A stretch of DNA of 64,000 nt from the NCBI GenBank assembly GCA_019075905.1, contig JAGXAM010000001.1:124001-188000 (forward strand), written 5' to 3'. This document shows, piece by piece, positions 54,311 through 64,000 of the stretch. Each line of letters opens with the position of its first letter. The first letter of the stretch is position 1. The position numbers were made by a program, and so were the translations under genes. Below the pieces are notes generated by a model. It was not told the origin of the DNA. It saw nothing but the letters and a program-made list of their open reading frames with translations, and searched no databases. The stretch is from Hyphomicrobiales bacterium (GTDB lineage: Bacteria > Pseudomonadota > Alphaproteobacteria > Rhizobiales > Beijerinckiaceae).

Positions 54311-55183
54311 TCAACGGTTTTTTCGCTGTTGCGTCATTTTGGCTCGCGCGTGTCCTGCCCCGGCTCGCACCAAAGCCGCATCCAGCGCCATGATGCGGGC
54401 CTCGGTCAGCCGCAGCGCGCAGAAATCCTCGACCGCGTCGCGGGCATAATTGCGGCAGACCATCACCCGATGGGTGGTGAATTGCGCCTGGTCGCTGGCA
54501 AGCTGGTCGCGCGCCCGGTTGCCATGGGTGCGATGCATCAGCATGACAAACAAGGTGCGCATGCGCCGCTCGGCATAGCCGCGGGCAGAATCGTCGGCCG
54601 CCGCCTGCGCCGGGCCGAAACTCCGGGCGTCCGGGCCCCACAGGCCGCGGGGATGCGCCACGCAGTCAAATTTTTGAAAGGTGCAGGCCTTAGGCTTGCC
54701 ACGCACCAGCACGGAGCGCTGCAGCACGTCGAATTGCAACGGGCAGGCCGGGTAATCGACGCCATAGCGCTCAAGGCCAACGTCATTGGCTATGGCGTGC
54801 AGGGCCAGCGGCTGGCCCAGCGGCAATGTCACGACGCAGGTCTTGTCAGGATCGGAGATGTGAATGCCCGGCAGCGACAGCGCCGCTATGGCAAAGTTGC
54901 CCGCGGCCTTTGCCTTGCCGATCCTGATGATGCGCATCATGCCCTCGTCGCCGTTGCGCATCAGCTCCTCGCCGGCCAGCCCGGCGATGCTGGTGCCAGC
55001 GAAGCGCGATGTGGCGGCGTGCTGCGCGCGATGGGCACCAAGGCCGGGGCGGCGCGCGCGCGCTGCGGGATGCGACGGGCCGGTATCGGGATGGAGTTGC
55101 ATCTGGGCGTGCGCCGCCAGGCCCGTCATGACGAGCAACATGCCCGCAATTCTGCCCCTGCCCCGCAGATATGCCTTGCCCAC
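54311..55183 (-). CDS. secreted protein of unknown function with C-terminal Cys-containing helical segment
   Basis: A 290-residue protein that I do not recognise. It has a basic N-terminus with signal core (RIAGMLLVMTGLAAHA) and a His/Ala/Arg-rich region to about 80. The core contains MMRIIRIGKAKAAGNFAIAA, KTCVVTLPLG, YPACPLQFDVLQRSV and FQKFDCVAHPRGLWG, with several cysteines likely in disulfides. The helical end reads CRNYARDAVEDFCALRLTEARI. GTG 55183 with GGGGGG upstream is used; ATG 55141 is possible. It is divergent from dnaK and ends 77 bases before fabA on the same strand. Confidence 0.65.
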   Translation of the reverse strand: MGKAYLRGRGRIAGMLLVMTGLAAHAQMQLHPDTGPSHPAARARRPGLGAHRAQHAATSRFAGTSIAGLAGEELMRNGDEGMMRIIRIGKAKAAGNFAIAALSLPGIHISDPDKTCVVTLPLGQPLALHAIANDVGLERYGVDYPACPLQFDVLQRSVLVRGKPKACTFQKFDCVAHPRGLWGPDARSFGPAQAAADDSARGYAERRMRTLFVMLMHRTHGNRARDQLASDQAQFTTHRVMVCRNYARDAVEDFCALRLTEARIMALDAALVRAGAGHARAKMTQQRKNR

Positions 55184-55328
55184 GACCAGCGCCCCCCGAA
55201 GCGTTGATTATATCACCATAGGTGGAATTGATGCAATTTTAACCTGAATTTTTCGTGATGAATTGCGATCCCTGGCCGGGGGCGGCAAAAAATCTCGTCG
55301 AAAATGGCGATGTTCAGCCGTGGCCAAT

Positions 55329-55358
55329 CTTGCACATTCGAGGGGCGTCACCATGTTA
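55329..55358 (+). promoter_or_regulatory. RpoH-like promoter candidate for dnaK
   Basis: CTTGCA (55329-55334), a 16-base spacer and CCATGTTA (55351-55358) loosely match alphaproteobacterial heat-shock promoters. It ends 101 bases before the dnaK ATG. Two consensus mismatches keep confidence low. Confidence 0.35.
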
Positions 55359-55459
55359 GCCCGCAGTTGGGAACGGGGCGACAAAACTTCAGCTTCGCCG
55401 TGATGCTGCGCCGCTTCGGGGCGCGGGTGACGTTCTGCAACCAGAAAAGGATTTGAACT

Positions 55460-57358
55460 ATGGCAAAAGTAATCGGAATTGACCTTGGCACGACCAACTC
55501 CTGCGTCTGCGTCATGGAAGGCACCACCCCCAAAGTTATCGAGAATGCGGAAGGTGCACGCACCACGCCCTCGATCGTGGCTTTTACGGATGATGGCGAG
55601 CGCCTCGTCGGCCAGCCCGCCAAGCGCCAGGGGGTCACCAACCCCGAGCGCACGTTTTTCGCGATCAAGCGGCTGATCGGCCGCACGTTCGATGATCCGA
55701 TGACCAAGAAGGACATTGGCCTCGTCCCCTACAAGATCGTTAAGGCGGGCAATGGCGATGCCTGGGTTTCCGCTGACGGCAAGACCTATTCGCCCTCGCA
55801 GATTTCGGCCTTCACTCTGCAAAAGATGAAGGAGACGGCGGAAGCCTATCTCGGGCAGAAGGTTGACCAGGCGGTGATCACCGTGCCGGCCTATTTCAAC
55901 GACGCCCAGCGCCAGGCCACCAAGGATGCGGGCAAGATTGCCGGCCTCGATGTGCTGCGCATCATCAACGAGCCGACGGCGGCGGCGCTCGCCTATGGTC
56001 TCGACAAGAAGGGTTCCGGCACCATTGCGGTCTATGACCTCGGCGGCGGCACGTTCGACGTGTCGGTGCTGGAGATCGGCGACGGCGTGTTCGAGGTGAA
56101 GTCCACCAATGGCGACACCTTCCTCGGTGGTGAAGACTTCGACATGCGGCTGGTTGAATATCTGGCGGCGGAATTCAAGAAGGAACAGGGCATTGACCTG
56201 ACCAAGGACAAGCTCGCCCTGCAGCGGTTGAAGGAAGCGGCAGAGAAAGCCAAGATCGAGCTTTCGGCAACGACCCAGACCGAAATCAACCTGCCCTATA
56301 TCACGGCGGATGCCAGCGGTCCGAAACATCTGACCCTGAAACTGACCCGGGCCAAGTTCGAGGCGCTGGTCGATGACCTAATCCAGAAGACCATCGAGCC
56401 CTGCCGCAAGGCCTTGAAGGACGCAGGCCTGTCGGCCGGCGAAATCAACGAGGTCGTGCTGGTCGGCGGTATGACCCGCGTGCCCAAGGTGCAGGAAGTG
56501 GTCAAGCAGTTCTTCGGCAAGGAGCCGCACAAGGGTGTCAACCCTGACGAGGTCGTGGCGATTGGTGCTGCCGTGCAGGCGGGCGTGCTGCAGGGCGACG
56601 TCAAGGACGTGCTGCTGCTCGACGTGACGCCGCTGTCGCTGGGTATCGAGACGCTGGGTGGCGTGTTCACCCGCCTGATCGATCGCAACACCACGATCCC
56701 GACCAAGAAGAGCCAGGTGTTCTCGACCGCCGAAGACAACCAGACCGCTGTGACGATCCGGGTGTTCCAGGGCGAGCGTGAAATGGCGGCGGACAACAAG
56801 ATGCTCGGCCAGTTCGATCTCGTCGGCATTCCGTCGGCGCCGCGCGGCGTGCCGCAGGTGGAAGTGACCTTCGACATCGACGCCAACGGCATTGTCAATG
56901 TCACGGCCAAGGACAAGGCCACCAACAAGGAGCAACAGATCCGCATCCAGGCCTCTGGTGGCTTGTCGGACGCCGACATCAACAAGATGGTCAAGGATGC
57001 CGAACTGCACGCGGCCGACGACAAGAAACGGCGTGAGCTGGTCGATGCCCGCAACCAGGGCGAAGCCCAGGCGCATGGTGCCGAAAAATCGCTCGCCGAA
57101 TATGGCGACAAGGTTTCGGCAGCGGACAAGAGCGCCGTCGAGGCGGCGATTGCCGATGTCCGGGCAGCGCTGGCCGGCGAGGACGTTGAAGTGATCAAGG
57201 CCAAGACCAATGATCTGGTGCAGGCTTCGATGAAACTTGGCGAGGCCATGTACAAGTCGCAGCAGGCGGAAAGCGGTGCCGCTCCCGGCGCCGAGACCGC
57301 CGCCAAGGATGATGTGATCGACGCCGACTTCAACGAAGTCCACGACGACAAGAAGTAA
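55460..57358 (+). CDS. dnaK: molecular chaperone DnaK (Hsp70)
   Basis: A 632-residue Hsp70. The nucleotide-binding domain opens [18 protein letters not shown] and includes [14 protein letters not shown] and [17 protein letters not shown]-like motifs (parts quoted). The substrate domain and helical lid follow, ending with an acidic tail [12 protein letters not shown]. Gram-negative-type insertions are present. ATG 55460 follows AAAGGA. A strong terminator closes the gene and an EamA transporter in opposite orientation separates it from dnaJ. Confidence 0.98.
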   Translation: MAKVIGIDLGTTNSCVCVMEGTTPKVIENAEGARTTPSIVAFTDDGERLVGQPAKRQGVTNPERTFFAIKRLIGRTFDDPMTKKDIGLVPYKIVKAGNGDAWVSADGKTYSPSQISAFTLQKMKETAEAYLGQKVDQAVITVPAYFNDAQRQATKDAGKIAGLDVLRIINEPTAAALAYGLDKKGSGTIAVYDLGGGTFDVSVLEIGDGVFEVKSTNGDTFLGGEDFDMRLVEYLAAEFKKEQGIDLTKDKLALQRLKEAAEKAKIELSATTQTEINLPYITADASGPKHLTLKLTRAKFEALVDDLIQKTIEPCRKALKDAGLSAGEINEVVLVGGMTRVPKVQEVVKQFFGKEPHKGVNPDEVVAIGAAVQAGVLQGDVKDVLLLDVTPLSLGIETLGGVFTRLIDRNTTIPTKKSQVFSTAEDNQTAVTIRVFQGEREMAADNKMLGQFDLVGIPSAPRGVPQVEVTFDIDANGIVNVTAKDKATNKEQQIRIQASGGLSDADINKMVKDAELHAADDKKRRELVDARNQGEAQAHGAEKSLAEYGDKVSAADKSAVEAAIADVRAALAGEDVEVIKAKTNDLVQASMKLGEAMYKSQQAESGAAPGAETAAKDDVIDADFNEVHDDKK

Positions 57359-57400
57359 GCTCGGGCAAGGCGGCTGACAAGCCGCCAGCGAAAAACAGCA

Positions 57401-57432
57401 AAGCGCCCCGACTCGATCGGGGCGCTTTTTTC
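57401..57432 (+). terminator. rho-independent terminator of dnaK
   Basis: AAGCGCCCCGA and TCGGGGCGCTT form an 11-base-pair stem around CTCGA, followed by a T-run. It lies 42 bases after the dnaK stop. Confidence 0.92.
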
Positions 57433-57566
57433 AGGGCGACTATGCAGCCGTGAAAACTGTGATCATGAGTCTGGTTACTCTGGTTGTTTATAAATATACT
57501 GAAGGATTGGCGAGTCCGCAGCCATGACATTTGCTGGAGACAGGTTAAGCAAGATCGTCAGGAATT

Positions 57567-58508
57567 TTATTCGTTCGGACGCAAGCGGCGCAACCTTGAG
57601 CGCTCGGTGAGCGTTTGCAGCGGGCGGCCGTCTATGGCCACCAGCCCGGCCCCGATCAGCACCATGCCGACCATGGTACGGTAACTGACACTCTCGCCCA
57701 GAAACAGCACCCCCAGGGTCATGGCTGAAATCGGCAGCAGGAAAGTTACCAGCAGGAGATTTGTAGGGCCCGCGACCGCGAGAATTTTGAAATAGAGCAC
57801 ATAGGCCAGCGCTGTGGAAATGAAAGCGATACCTGCAAAGGCCAGCCAGACCGATGCGCCGGGCACCGGAAGCGTCCAGGGGTGATCAATGGCAAGCGAA
57901 AGCGGGGCCAGAATGATGGTGCTGGCGGTAATCTGCCCAGTTGCGACCTTCAGCGGTGCTATGCCCTTGAACCTTCGGCCATAAATTCCTGCCAGGGCAT
58001 AGGTAAGGGACGCGGCAAGCAAGGCTGCCAGAGCAAGGAGGTCTGACCTTGCGATGCCTGCGCCTGGTCCTGCCAGCACGATCACTCCGGCAAAGCCGAA
58101 CAGCACCCCGGCCACCCTCGCCCGGGTCAATTTTTCGTTGGTCGTAAAGACATGTGCTGCCAGCACGCCGAAAATCGGCGTGGTGGCGTTGAGGATGGAA
58201 GCAAGCCCACTCGAAATGCGCATCTCGCCGAACACAATCAGGCTGAAGGGGATGACATTGTTGAGCAGGCCCATGACGGCGAAAGCCGCCCATAGCCGGG
58301 AATTTCGGGGCATGTAATCGCGGCGCGCCAACAGCCAGAGATTGAGGGCGACAGCCGCGAACCCGACCCTGCCGAGAACGACAGTGAAGGGCGGCAGGCT
58401 CGCGACCAGAATTTTGAAGAAGAAGAACGAACCGCCCCACAACACGGACAGCGCCAGCAGCATCGCCCATGCCCTGCCATCCATGACCGGCGCTCTGGTT
58501 GTCTGCAT
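57567..58508 (-). CDS. EamA/DMT-family transporter
   Basis: A 313-residue drug/metabolite-type transporter with ten predicted helices in two EamA repeats. The first starts [15 protein letters not shown] and has the conserved [21 protein letters not shown]; the second includes GVIVLAG and [21 protein letters not shown]. Substrate unknown. It lies between dnaK and dnaJ on the opposite strand, breaking a pair that is usually adjacent. Its base composition and flanks look lower in GC than the neighbours, which suggests later insertion. Confidence 0.92.
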   Translation of the reverse strand: MQTTRAPVMDGRAWAMLLALSVLWGGSFFFFKILVASLPPFTVVLGRVGFAAVALNLWLLARRDYMPRNSRLWAAFAVMGLLNNVIPFSLIVFGEMRISSGLASILNATTPIFGVLAAHVFTTNEKLTRARVAGVLFGFAGVIVLAGPGAGIARSDLLALAALLAASLTYALAGIYGRRFKGIAPLKVATGQITASTIILAPLSLAIDHPWTLPVPGASVWLAFAGIAFISTALAYVLYFKILAVAGPTNLLLVTFLLPISAMTLGVLFLGESVSYRTMVGMVLIGAGLVAIDGRPLQTLTERSRLRRLRPNE

Positions 58509-58760
58509 TGTTCTCGGGCCCTTCGGTGGAGGTCATGCGACGACCCTAGAGCCATCTGGCGCAAGATCACCACCCGTTTTCTTCCGGCTTTGGACAAAAG
58601 CGGCGATCAAATCCACCAGGCGGTGTGCGCCCGCATCATTTCGTCGGTATGCAGCGCTTGCGCTTGGGGACATTCCAACCTATCTGCAAAGGGCTATCCC
58701 TATAGACGGACGTGCTTGGCGCGGTGCGCTGGTGACTGGCGTGCGGAGATTTCGGCTGAT

Positions 58761-59885
58761 ATGGCAAAAGTTGACTTTTATGAGACGCTTGGCGTCAGCA
58801 AGACCGCTTCCGAAGCCGAGATGAAGGCCGCCTTCCGCAAGGCGGCGATGAAGTGCCATCCTGACCGCAATCCGGGCGACGAGGCGGCCGAGGCACGTTT
58901 CAAGGAGCTGAATGAGGCCTATCAGACCCTGTCCGATCCGCAAAAACGGGCGGCCTATGATCGTTTTGGCCATGCGGCTTTTGAGAATGGCGGCATGGGC
59001 GGGGCGGGCGGCATGGGCGATGGCTTTGCCTCGTCGATGTCGGATATATTTGAAGACCTGTTCGGCGAGATGATGGGCGGCGGGCGGCGTGGCCAGCGCT
59101 CGGGCGGGCGCGAGCGCGGCTCGGACCTGCGCTACAATCTCGAAATCACGCTGGAAGAAGCGTTCAACGGCAAGACCGCCACGGTGCGCCTGCCGACGTC
59201 GGTTTCCTGCGAGGCTTGCGGTGGCTCAGGCGCCAAGGCCGGCTCCAAGCCGCGCCAGTGCGCCACTTGCGGCGGCCATGGGCGGGTGCGTGCCCAGCAG
59301 GGATTTTTTGCCATCGAGCGCACCTGCCCGGCTTGCGGCGGGCGCGGCGAGACCATCGAAAATCCGTGCACGTCCTGCGCCGGGGCCGGACGCGTGCAGC
59401 GCGAGCGCTCGCTCTCGGTCAGCATTCCGGCCGGCGTCGAGGATGGCACCCGCATTCGCGTTGCCGGCGAGGGTGAGGCCGGCGTGCGCGGCGGCCCGGC
59501 CGGTGATTTGTATATTTTCCTGGCGCTGAAGCCGCATCCTTTCTTCCAGCGCGATGGCGCTGACCTGTTTTGCCGCGTGCCAATCTCGATGGTGCAGGCG
59601 GCGCTGGGCGGTGAATTTACGGTGCATACTGTCGATGGCACCGAGGTCAAGGTGAAGGTTCCCGAAGGCACGCAATCGGGCAAGCAGTTCAAGATCAAGG
59701 CCAAGGGCATGCCGGTGCTGCGCTCGCGCGACCGCGGTGACCTGCATATTCAGGCCAATGTCGAAACCCCGCAGAACCTGACGCGCCGCCAGCGTGAATT
59801 GCTGGCCGAGTTCGATGCCGAAAGCTCGAACAAGACCCACCCGGAATCATCCGGGTTCTTCGCCAGAATGAAGGATTTCTTCTGA
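58761..59885 (+). CDS. dnaJ: chaperone DnaJ (Hsp40)
   Basis: A 374-residue type I J-protein. Domains in order: J domain with HPD ([14 protein letters not shown]), Gly/Phe-rich region [12 protein letters not shown], four CxxCxGxG-type zinc motifs ([36 protein letters not shown]) and the C-terminal peptide-binding domains. ATG 58761 gives the usual [12 protein letters not shown] start and follows GGAG. It presumably has its own promoter in the 252-base gap after the divergent transporter start. Confidence 0.97.
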   Translation: MAKVDFYETLGVSKTASEAEMKAAFRKAAMKCHPDRNPGDEAAEARFKELNEAYQTLSDPQKRAAYDRFGHAAFENGGMGGAGGMGDGFASSMSDIFEDLFGEMMGGGRRGQRSGGRERGSDLRYNLEITLEEAFNGKTATVRLPTSVSCEACGGSGAKAGSKPRQCATCGGHGRVRAQQGFFAIERTCPACGGRGETIENPCTSCAGAGRVQRERSLSVSIPAGVEDGTRIRVAGEGEAGVRGGPAGDLYIFLALKPHPFFQRDGADLFCRVPISMVQAALGGEFTVHTVDGTEVKVKVPEGTQSGKQFKIKAKGMPVLRSRDRGDLHIQANVETPQNLTRRQRELLAEFDAESSNKTHPESSGFFARMKDFF

Positions 59886-59915
59886 GCCTGCCGCTGGCGG
59901 CGCAGGCTTGCAGGA

Positions 59916-60617
59916 TCATTGGTTGTTTTGCGCGGCGCCGAGAATGGCGCCATGGCCCTTTTGCACCAGCACCACATAATCGCCGTTCGCCGCATCGACA
60001 TTGATGGTCTGTGCGCCGCCGTTCCATTGGCCGATGTTGCGCATGGAGAGCACGATATTGCTGTAGGTGAGGGTGCGCCCGGCATTCTCGCCGCGCCCGA
60101 TTTTTACGGTGGCGCGCTCGCGCAGCTTCAGGAGCCAGACATCGGCAGCGCCGGGTGCGGCGCAGGTCGCCGCCGCCAGCGTCACCTTCAGCCCGTCACT
60201 TTGGCGCGCGAGCGTGGTCGGCACGCAAAGGGCACCGTCCTTGCCGCGCTCGCCGGTCAGCAAATTATGGACCGCGCCGGCATTGGAGCCGACGGTCTGG
60301 CCGACGCCATCGACCACGGCCTGGGGCGTGAAGACATTGTCATCATGGCGCGCCCTGGCATAGGCCTTCTGGCGGGCGGTGAATTCCGGCTGGGAGAAGG
60401 TGTCCTTCCAGCCGATATAATTCCAGTAATCGACCGGAAACGACAGGGCGATCACATCCCTGGAGGCGCTCAGACCTGTCAGGAAACGGTCGGCTGGCGG
60501 GCAGGACGAGCAACCCTGGCTGGTGAACATTTCCACGACGCCGCGCACCTGCGCCATCGCCGGGGTCACCCCCAGAATTGGCGCGGCGATGAGCAGCAAG
60601 GAGATATAACGCTTCAT
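59916..60617 (-). CDS. DUF1223 family secreted thioredoxin-fold protein
   Basis: A 233-residue periplasmic protein. A signal peptide (YISLLLIAAPILGVTPAMA) precedes VVEMFTSQGCSSCPPADRFL, where CSSC occupies a thioredoxin-like active-site position, then SFPVDYWNYIGWKDTFS and TPQAVVDG. These are DUF1223 hallmarks. Redox function is inferred from the fold. It is convergent with dnaJ and lies downstream of the ABC-F gene. Confidence 0.9.
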   Translation of the reverse strand: MKRYISLLLIAAPILGVTPAMAQVRGVVEMFTSQGCSSCPPADRFLTGLSASRDVIALSFPVDYWNYIGWKDTFSQPEFTARQKAYARARHDDNVFTPQAVVDGVGQTVGSNAGAVHNLLTGERGKDGALCVPTTLARQSDGLKVTLAAATCAAPGAADVWLLKLRERATVKIGRGENAGRTLTYSNIVLSMRNIGQWNGGAQTINVDAANGDYVVLVQKGHGAILGAAQNNQ

Positions 60618-60702
60618 GACATTGATCCAGCAACCAGACTGACATCCACATTAAACCCGGCGCCCGCCCAGGCAATTCACGTTGCAGTGAGAGGCCTGTG
60701 TA

Positions 60703-62529
60703 TCACGCGCCCTGCTCACGGGCGATCTCCAGTTCCAGCCAGCGCTCCTCGGCTTCAGAGAGGGCGGCGTCGGCCGCCGCGAGCGCGGCATTGACAGCAT
60801 CAAAACGCTTCTTGTCGCGATGATAAAGGTCAGGATCGGCGAGAAGCTGGCCGAGACGGGCCTTTTCAGCCTCGAGCTCGGCCATGCGGGCCGGCAGGGT
60901 CTGCAGGGCATGGCGCTCATGAAAGCTCAATTTGCGCCTGGCGGCGGGCGGGCTGGCGCGCGGTGCCGGGGCGGCCCTGGCTGGCGCCGGTCGCGGCGAT
61001 GGCGGCGTCGCTGCCGCCTCAATGCCGGAACCACGCTGCGCCAGCATGTCGCTATAGCCGCCGGCATATTCGACGAAGCGGCCATTGCCCTCAGCAAAAA
61101 TCACCGAGGTGGCGACCCGGTCGAGGAAATCGCGGTCATGGCTGACCAGAAGGATGGTGCCGGGATAGGAAGCCAGCCATTCCTGCAGCAGGTCGAGGGT
61201 TTCGAGATCGAGGTCGTTGGTCGGCTCGTCCAGCACCAGCAGGTTTGAGGGCAAGGCGAGGGCGCGTGCGAGGGTCAGGCGGTTGCGCTCGCCGCCCGAG
61301 AGCCGCGCCACCGGGGTTCCGGCCTGCTCCGGCAAAAACAGGAAATCGCGCATATAGCCAGCAAAATGCCGCTTTTCGCCGTTGATTTCGATGAAATCGC
61401 TGCCGCCGCCGGTGAGGTAGTCCTTCAGGCTGGTCTGCGGGTCCAGCGAGGTGCGCTTTTGATCAAGGGTCGCCATTTGCAGCCCGGCGCCGAGCCTGAC
61501 GGTGCCGCTGTCGGGCGGCAGCTTGCCGGTCAGCAGGTTGACGAGCGTGGTCTTCCCGGCACCATTGGCACCGACCAGGCCGACGCGGTCGCCACGCTCG
61601 ATGCGCAGCGAGAGGTCGCGCACGATGACATTTTCTCGCCAGGATTTGCTGATCTTTTCGGCCTCGATCACCAGCTTGCCGGAAACGCGGCCCTGATTGG
61701 CATCGAGCTTGACGCCGCCCAAAGCCCGCAGGGCGGTGCGCCTTGCCTCACGCAGCCCCTGCAGGCGCTCCAGCCGTCCCTGATTGCGCTTGCGCCGCCC
61801 GGTGACGCCATAGCGCAGCCAGTCTTCTTCCATGACGATGCGGCGGTCGAGCTTGTGGCGGTCGCGCTCTTCTTCTTCGAGCACGGCGTCGCGCCAGGCC
61901 TCGAAGGCGGCAAAGCCCTGGTCGAGCTGGCGGGTGCGGCCCTGATCGAGCCACAGGGTTGCCGAAGACAGCCGCTCCAGAAAGCGCCGGTCATGGCTGA
62001 TCACCACCAGCGCCGAGCGCAGGCCCATGAGTTCGCTTTCCAGCCATTCGATGGCCGGCAGATCGAGATGGTTGGTCGGTTCGTCAAGCAGCAGCACGTC
62101 CGGCCGCGGGCCGAGCACGCGCGCCAGCGCGACCCGGCGCGCCTCGCCGCCTGAAAGCCGGGCGGGATCCTCCTTGCCATCGAGGCCGAGATCATTGAGC
62201 AGGGATTGCGCCCGCCACGGATCATCCGTGGGCCCGAGGCCGGCCTCGACATAGGCGAGCGCGCTGTCGAAGCCGGAAAAATCCGGCTCCTGGGCGAGAT
62301 AGCGGACGCTGGCGCCCGGATGTACAAAGACGGTGCCATCATCGGGCGCCAGCAGGCCGGCGGCGATTTTCAGCAGGGTCGATTTGCCCGAGCCGTTGCG
62401 CCCGACCAGCCCGAGGCGGCCGCGCGGGCCGATTGACAGGCCCGCCCCGTTCAGCAGGGGCTTGCCGCCCAGCGTGAGGCGAATATCCTGCAGGGTCAGC
62501 AGCGGAGGAATGGCGGGTGATCTCGACAT
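60703..62529 (-). CDS. ABC-F family ATPase (Uup-like)
   Basis: A 608-residue soluble protein with two ABC ATPase domains and no membrane segment. Walker A motifs are GRNGSGKST and GANGAGKTT; signatures LSGGEARRVALAR and LSGGERNRLTLAR; Walker B LLLDEPTNHLD and LVLDEPTNDLD. The C-terminal coiled coil after a Pro/Ala linker marks the Uup type, linked to ribosome or DNA-structure functions. ATG 62529 is used because the family begins near PPLLTLQDIRL; upstream ATG 62574 is possible. It is divergent from pgi. Confidence 0.92.
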   Translation of the reverse strand: MSRSPAIPPLLTLQDIRLTLGGKPLLNGAGLSIGPRGRLGLVGRNGSGKSTLLKIAAGLLAPDDGTVFVHPGASVRYLAQEPDFSGFDSALAYVEAGLGPTDDPWRAQSLLNDLGLDGKEDPARLSGGEARRVALARVLGPRPDVLLLDEPTNHLDLPAIEWLESELMGLRSALVVISHDRRFLERLSSATLWLDQGRTRQLDQGFAAFEAWRDAVLEEEERDRHKLDRRIVMEEDWLRYGVTGRRKRNQGRLERLQGLREARRTALRALGGVKLDANQGRVSGKLVIEAEKISKSWRENVIVRDLSLRIERGDRVGLVGANGAGKTTLVNLLTGKLPPDSGTVRLGAGLQMATLDQKRTSLDPQTSLKDYLTGGGSDFIEINGEKRHFAGYMRDFLFLPEQAGTPVARLSGGERNRLTLARALALPSNLLVLDEPTNDLDLETLDLLQEWLASYPGTILLVSHDRDFLDRVATSVIFAEGNGRFVEYAGGYSDMLAQRGSGIEAAATPPSPRPAPARAAPAPRASPPAARRKLSFHERHALQTLPARMAELEAEKARLGQLLADPDLYHRDKKRFDAVNAALAAADAALSEAEERWLELEIAREQGA

Positions 62530-62620
62530 GATGCTGCGCGTTCGACACCAGCGCTTCGTTTCCGTCAAGTCCATGCTAGAAGAGCGATGTATCGACCCCG
62601 GCCAGCGCGAGTGACCGCCC

Positions 62621-64000
62621 ATGAACCAGCAATCCGATTCATCCGCCTTGAGCGTTACCGAACAGCTTGCACGGCTGAAAAGCGCGGTGGCGAGCCAGAC
62701 GCAGCCGACGATTCTGCAGCTCTTTGCCGAAGATCCGCGCCGCTTTGAGGATTTTCACGTGCGCTTCGGCGCCTTGCTGTTTGATTATTCGAAACAGCGG
62801 CTGAGCCGGGCCATGCTGGCGGAGCTGACCGCACTGGCGCAGGCGGCGCATGTACCGGCGCGGCGCGCTGCGCTGTTTGCGGGCAATGCCATCAACAATA
62901 CCGAAGGCCGCCCGGCCTTGCATATGGCGCTGCGTGATTTCGTGTCGCCGCGTATCGTCGTCAATGGCGAGGACGTGCTGCCGGACGTGGCGGAAACGCG
63001 GGCGCGGGTAGCGGCATTTGCCGAATCGATCCGCGACGGCAGCCTCAAGGGCGCCACCGGCAAGCGCTTCCGGCATGTCGTCAATATAGGCATCGGCGGT
63101 TCCGATCTTGGCCCGGCCATGGCGGTGCGGGCGCTCAAGCCGTTCTGCACCCGCGAACTCGCGCTGCATTTCGTGTCGAATGTCGATGGCGCCGATATTG
63201 CCGATACGCTCGAAGCGCTTGATCCGGCGGAGACCATGTTCATCGTCGCCTCCAAGACCTTCACTACCCAGGAAACCATGACCAATGCCGCAACCGCGCG
63301 GGCATGGCTGGTCGCCAGCCTTGGCGAGGCGGCGGTATCGCGGCATTTTTCGGCGGTTTCGACGCGACTGGACCGTGTGGCCGCCTTTGGCATTCCGCCC
63401 TCGAAAGTGTTTGGTTTTCACGATTGGGTCGGCGGGCGCTATTCGCTGTGGTCGAGCATCGGCCTTGCCATTGTCATCGCCATTGGCGCGAAGAATTTTG
63501 AGGCGATGCTGCGCGGTGCCGGCGAGATCGACCGGCATTTCCAGGAGGCGCCGCTGGAGCGCAACATTCCGGTGCTGATGGCGCTGGTGGGGATTTACAA
63601 TCACAATATTCTCGGCTGCGCGACGCAGGCGATCATCCCCTACGATCAGCGGCTCGGGCGTTTTCCGGCCTATTTGCAGCAGCTCGACATGGAGAGCAAC
63701 GGCAAGGGCGTCACCCGTGACGGGCAGAAGGTGCATGGCGCGACCGGGCCGGTGATCTGGGGCGAGCCCGGCACCAATGGCCAGCACGCCTTCTTCCAGC
63801 TGATCCATCAGGGCACAGAAATCGTGCCGGTGGATTTTCTGGTGGCGGCAAAGCCGCTTGAGGCCGATGCGCACCACCATAATTTGCTGGTCGCCAATTG
63901 TCTGGCGCAGGGCGAGGCGCTGATGAAGGGCCGCACGCTCGCCGAGGTCGAGGCGCTGCTGCGGGCCGAGGGGCTCGATGGGGCCGCCATCGCCGCACTG
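62621..64000 (+). CDS. pgi: glucose-6-phosphate isomerase (3' truncated by window)
   Basis: The frame runs open from ATG 62621 to the last base (460 codons) with no stop, so the C-terminal part is missing. Signatures are clear: NIGIGGSDLGPAMAVRAL, VASKTFTTQETMTNA, HDWVGGRYSLWSSIG, and RFPAYLQQLDMESNGK. GTNGQHAFFQLIHQG and the catalytic-region PVDFL follow. It interconverts glucose-6-phosphate and fructose-6-phosphate. It is divergent from the ABC-F gene with a 91-base spacer. Confidence 0.97.
   Translation, partial: MNQQSDSSALSVTEQLARLKSAVASQTQPTILQLFAEDPRRFEDFHVRFGALLFDYSKQRLSRAMLAELTALAQAAHVPARRAALFAGNAINNTEGRPALHMALRDFVSPRIVVNGEDVLPDVAETRARVAAFAESIRDGSLKGATGKRFRHVVNIGIGGSDLGPAMAVRALKPFCTRELALHFVSNVDGADIADTLEALDPAETMFIVASKTFTTQETMTNAATARAWLVASLGEAAVSRHFSAVSTRLDRVAAFGIPPSKVFGFHDWVGGRYSLWSSIGLAIVIAIGAKNFEAMLRGAGEIDRHFQEAPLERNIPVLMALVGIYNHNILGCATQAIIPYDQRLGRFPAYLQQLDMESNGKGVTRDGQKVHGATGPVIWGEPGTNGQHAFFQLIHQGTEIVPVDFLVAAKPLEADAHHHNLLVANCLAQGEALMKGRTLAEVEALLRAEGLDGAAIAAL

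Noticed and set aside
58342-58824. 160-codon plus-strand frame between the EamA start and dnaJ
   Set aside because: It overlaps both genes, has no ribosome binding site or domain, and its composition is unlike a real protein. dnaJ ATG 58761 is clearly preferred.

Overview
This is GC-rich bacterial chromosome from an alphaproteobacterium, most likely of the order Hyphomicrobiales (Rhizobiales). The evidence is gene order and family content: clpP-clpX-lon-hupB with tRNA-Val and tRNA-Asp, plsY-dprA downstream of a dihydroorotase-like gene, fabA-fabB, small families I associate with this order (DUF6101, DUF6460), and a 1914-residue coiled-coil protein resembling the growth-pole-ring protein of polar-growing Rhizobiales. 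A soxXYZAB thiosulfate-oxidation cluster and a cyanide-insensitive bd-type quinol oxidase point to a facultatively lithotrophic or sulfide-exposed lifestyle. I cannot name the genus. Both window edges cut genes: a ferredoxin reductase at the left and pgi at the right. I saw no transposase, integrase, phage gene, rRNA, CRISPR array or replication origin. Coding density is high and no gene-free stretch exceeds 300 bases.

Layout. 1-10 kb: ferredoxin reductase end, DUF6101 protein, polyprenyl diphosphate synthase, DUF1345 membrane protein, EVE protein, NAD(P)HX repair enzyme, a hypothetical, an L,D-transpeptidase, a class II histone-deacetylase-like hydrolase, glyoxalase I, a cation-efflux transporter, a DUF6460 protein and a LuxR-type response regulator. 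10-14 kb: tRNA-Gly(CCC), a small secreted protein, the bd-oxidase operon (cioA, cioB and a 35-residue DUF2474 protein), then mobA. 14-19 kb: a 2-keto-4-pentenoate hydratase-like enzyme, dprA, plsY, a dihydroorotase-like protein lacking its HxH motif, a Tyr/Pro-rich secreted protein and ruvX. 19-27 kb: the giant polar-ring-like protein, an Hpt protein, a 2Fe-2S ferredoxin and a ferredoxin-NADP reductase. 27-34 kb: tRNA-Asp, a periplasmic ClpP-like protein, tRNA-Val, hupB, lon, clpX, clpP. 34-46 kb: a Gfo/Idh/MocA oxidoreductase overlapping aroQ, secreted creatininase-like and beta-propeller proteins, an acyltransferase, an EF-G-like GTPase, a parvulin-type isomerase, a lipoprotein, prs, an M20 amidohydrolase and ppa. 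46-54 kb: GNAT, CsaA-like, TetR and DsbA-like genes, divergent soxXYZAB, then fabB-fabA. 54-64 kb: a secreted unknown, dnaK, an EamA transporter, dnaJ, a DUF1223 protein, an ABC-F ATPase and pgi.

How parts may work together. SoxXA, SoxYZ and SoxB form the periplasmic thiosulfate-oxidation core; no soxCD is present here. A divergent DsbA-like thioredoxin-fold protein shares the sox intergenic region, which carries an inverted repeat. The bd oxidase carries, just before its start codon, a perfect ATTC-N8-GAAT dyad of the kind reported for SqrR/BigR-type persulfide sensors, which suggests sulfide-responsive respiration. Lon, ClpXP, DnaK and DnaJ form a proteostasis set, with RpoH-like promoter candidates upstream of lon and dnaK. 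The giant ring-like protein, the divergent Hpt gene and a CtrA-like box between them suggest a cell-cycle or polar-growth locus. None of these is proven to be a new system; the operator-linked oxidase, the ring-like protein and several enzymes with altered catalytic motifs are the items most worth checking.
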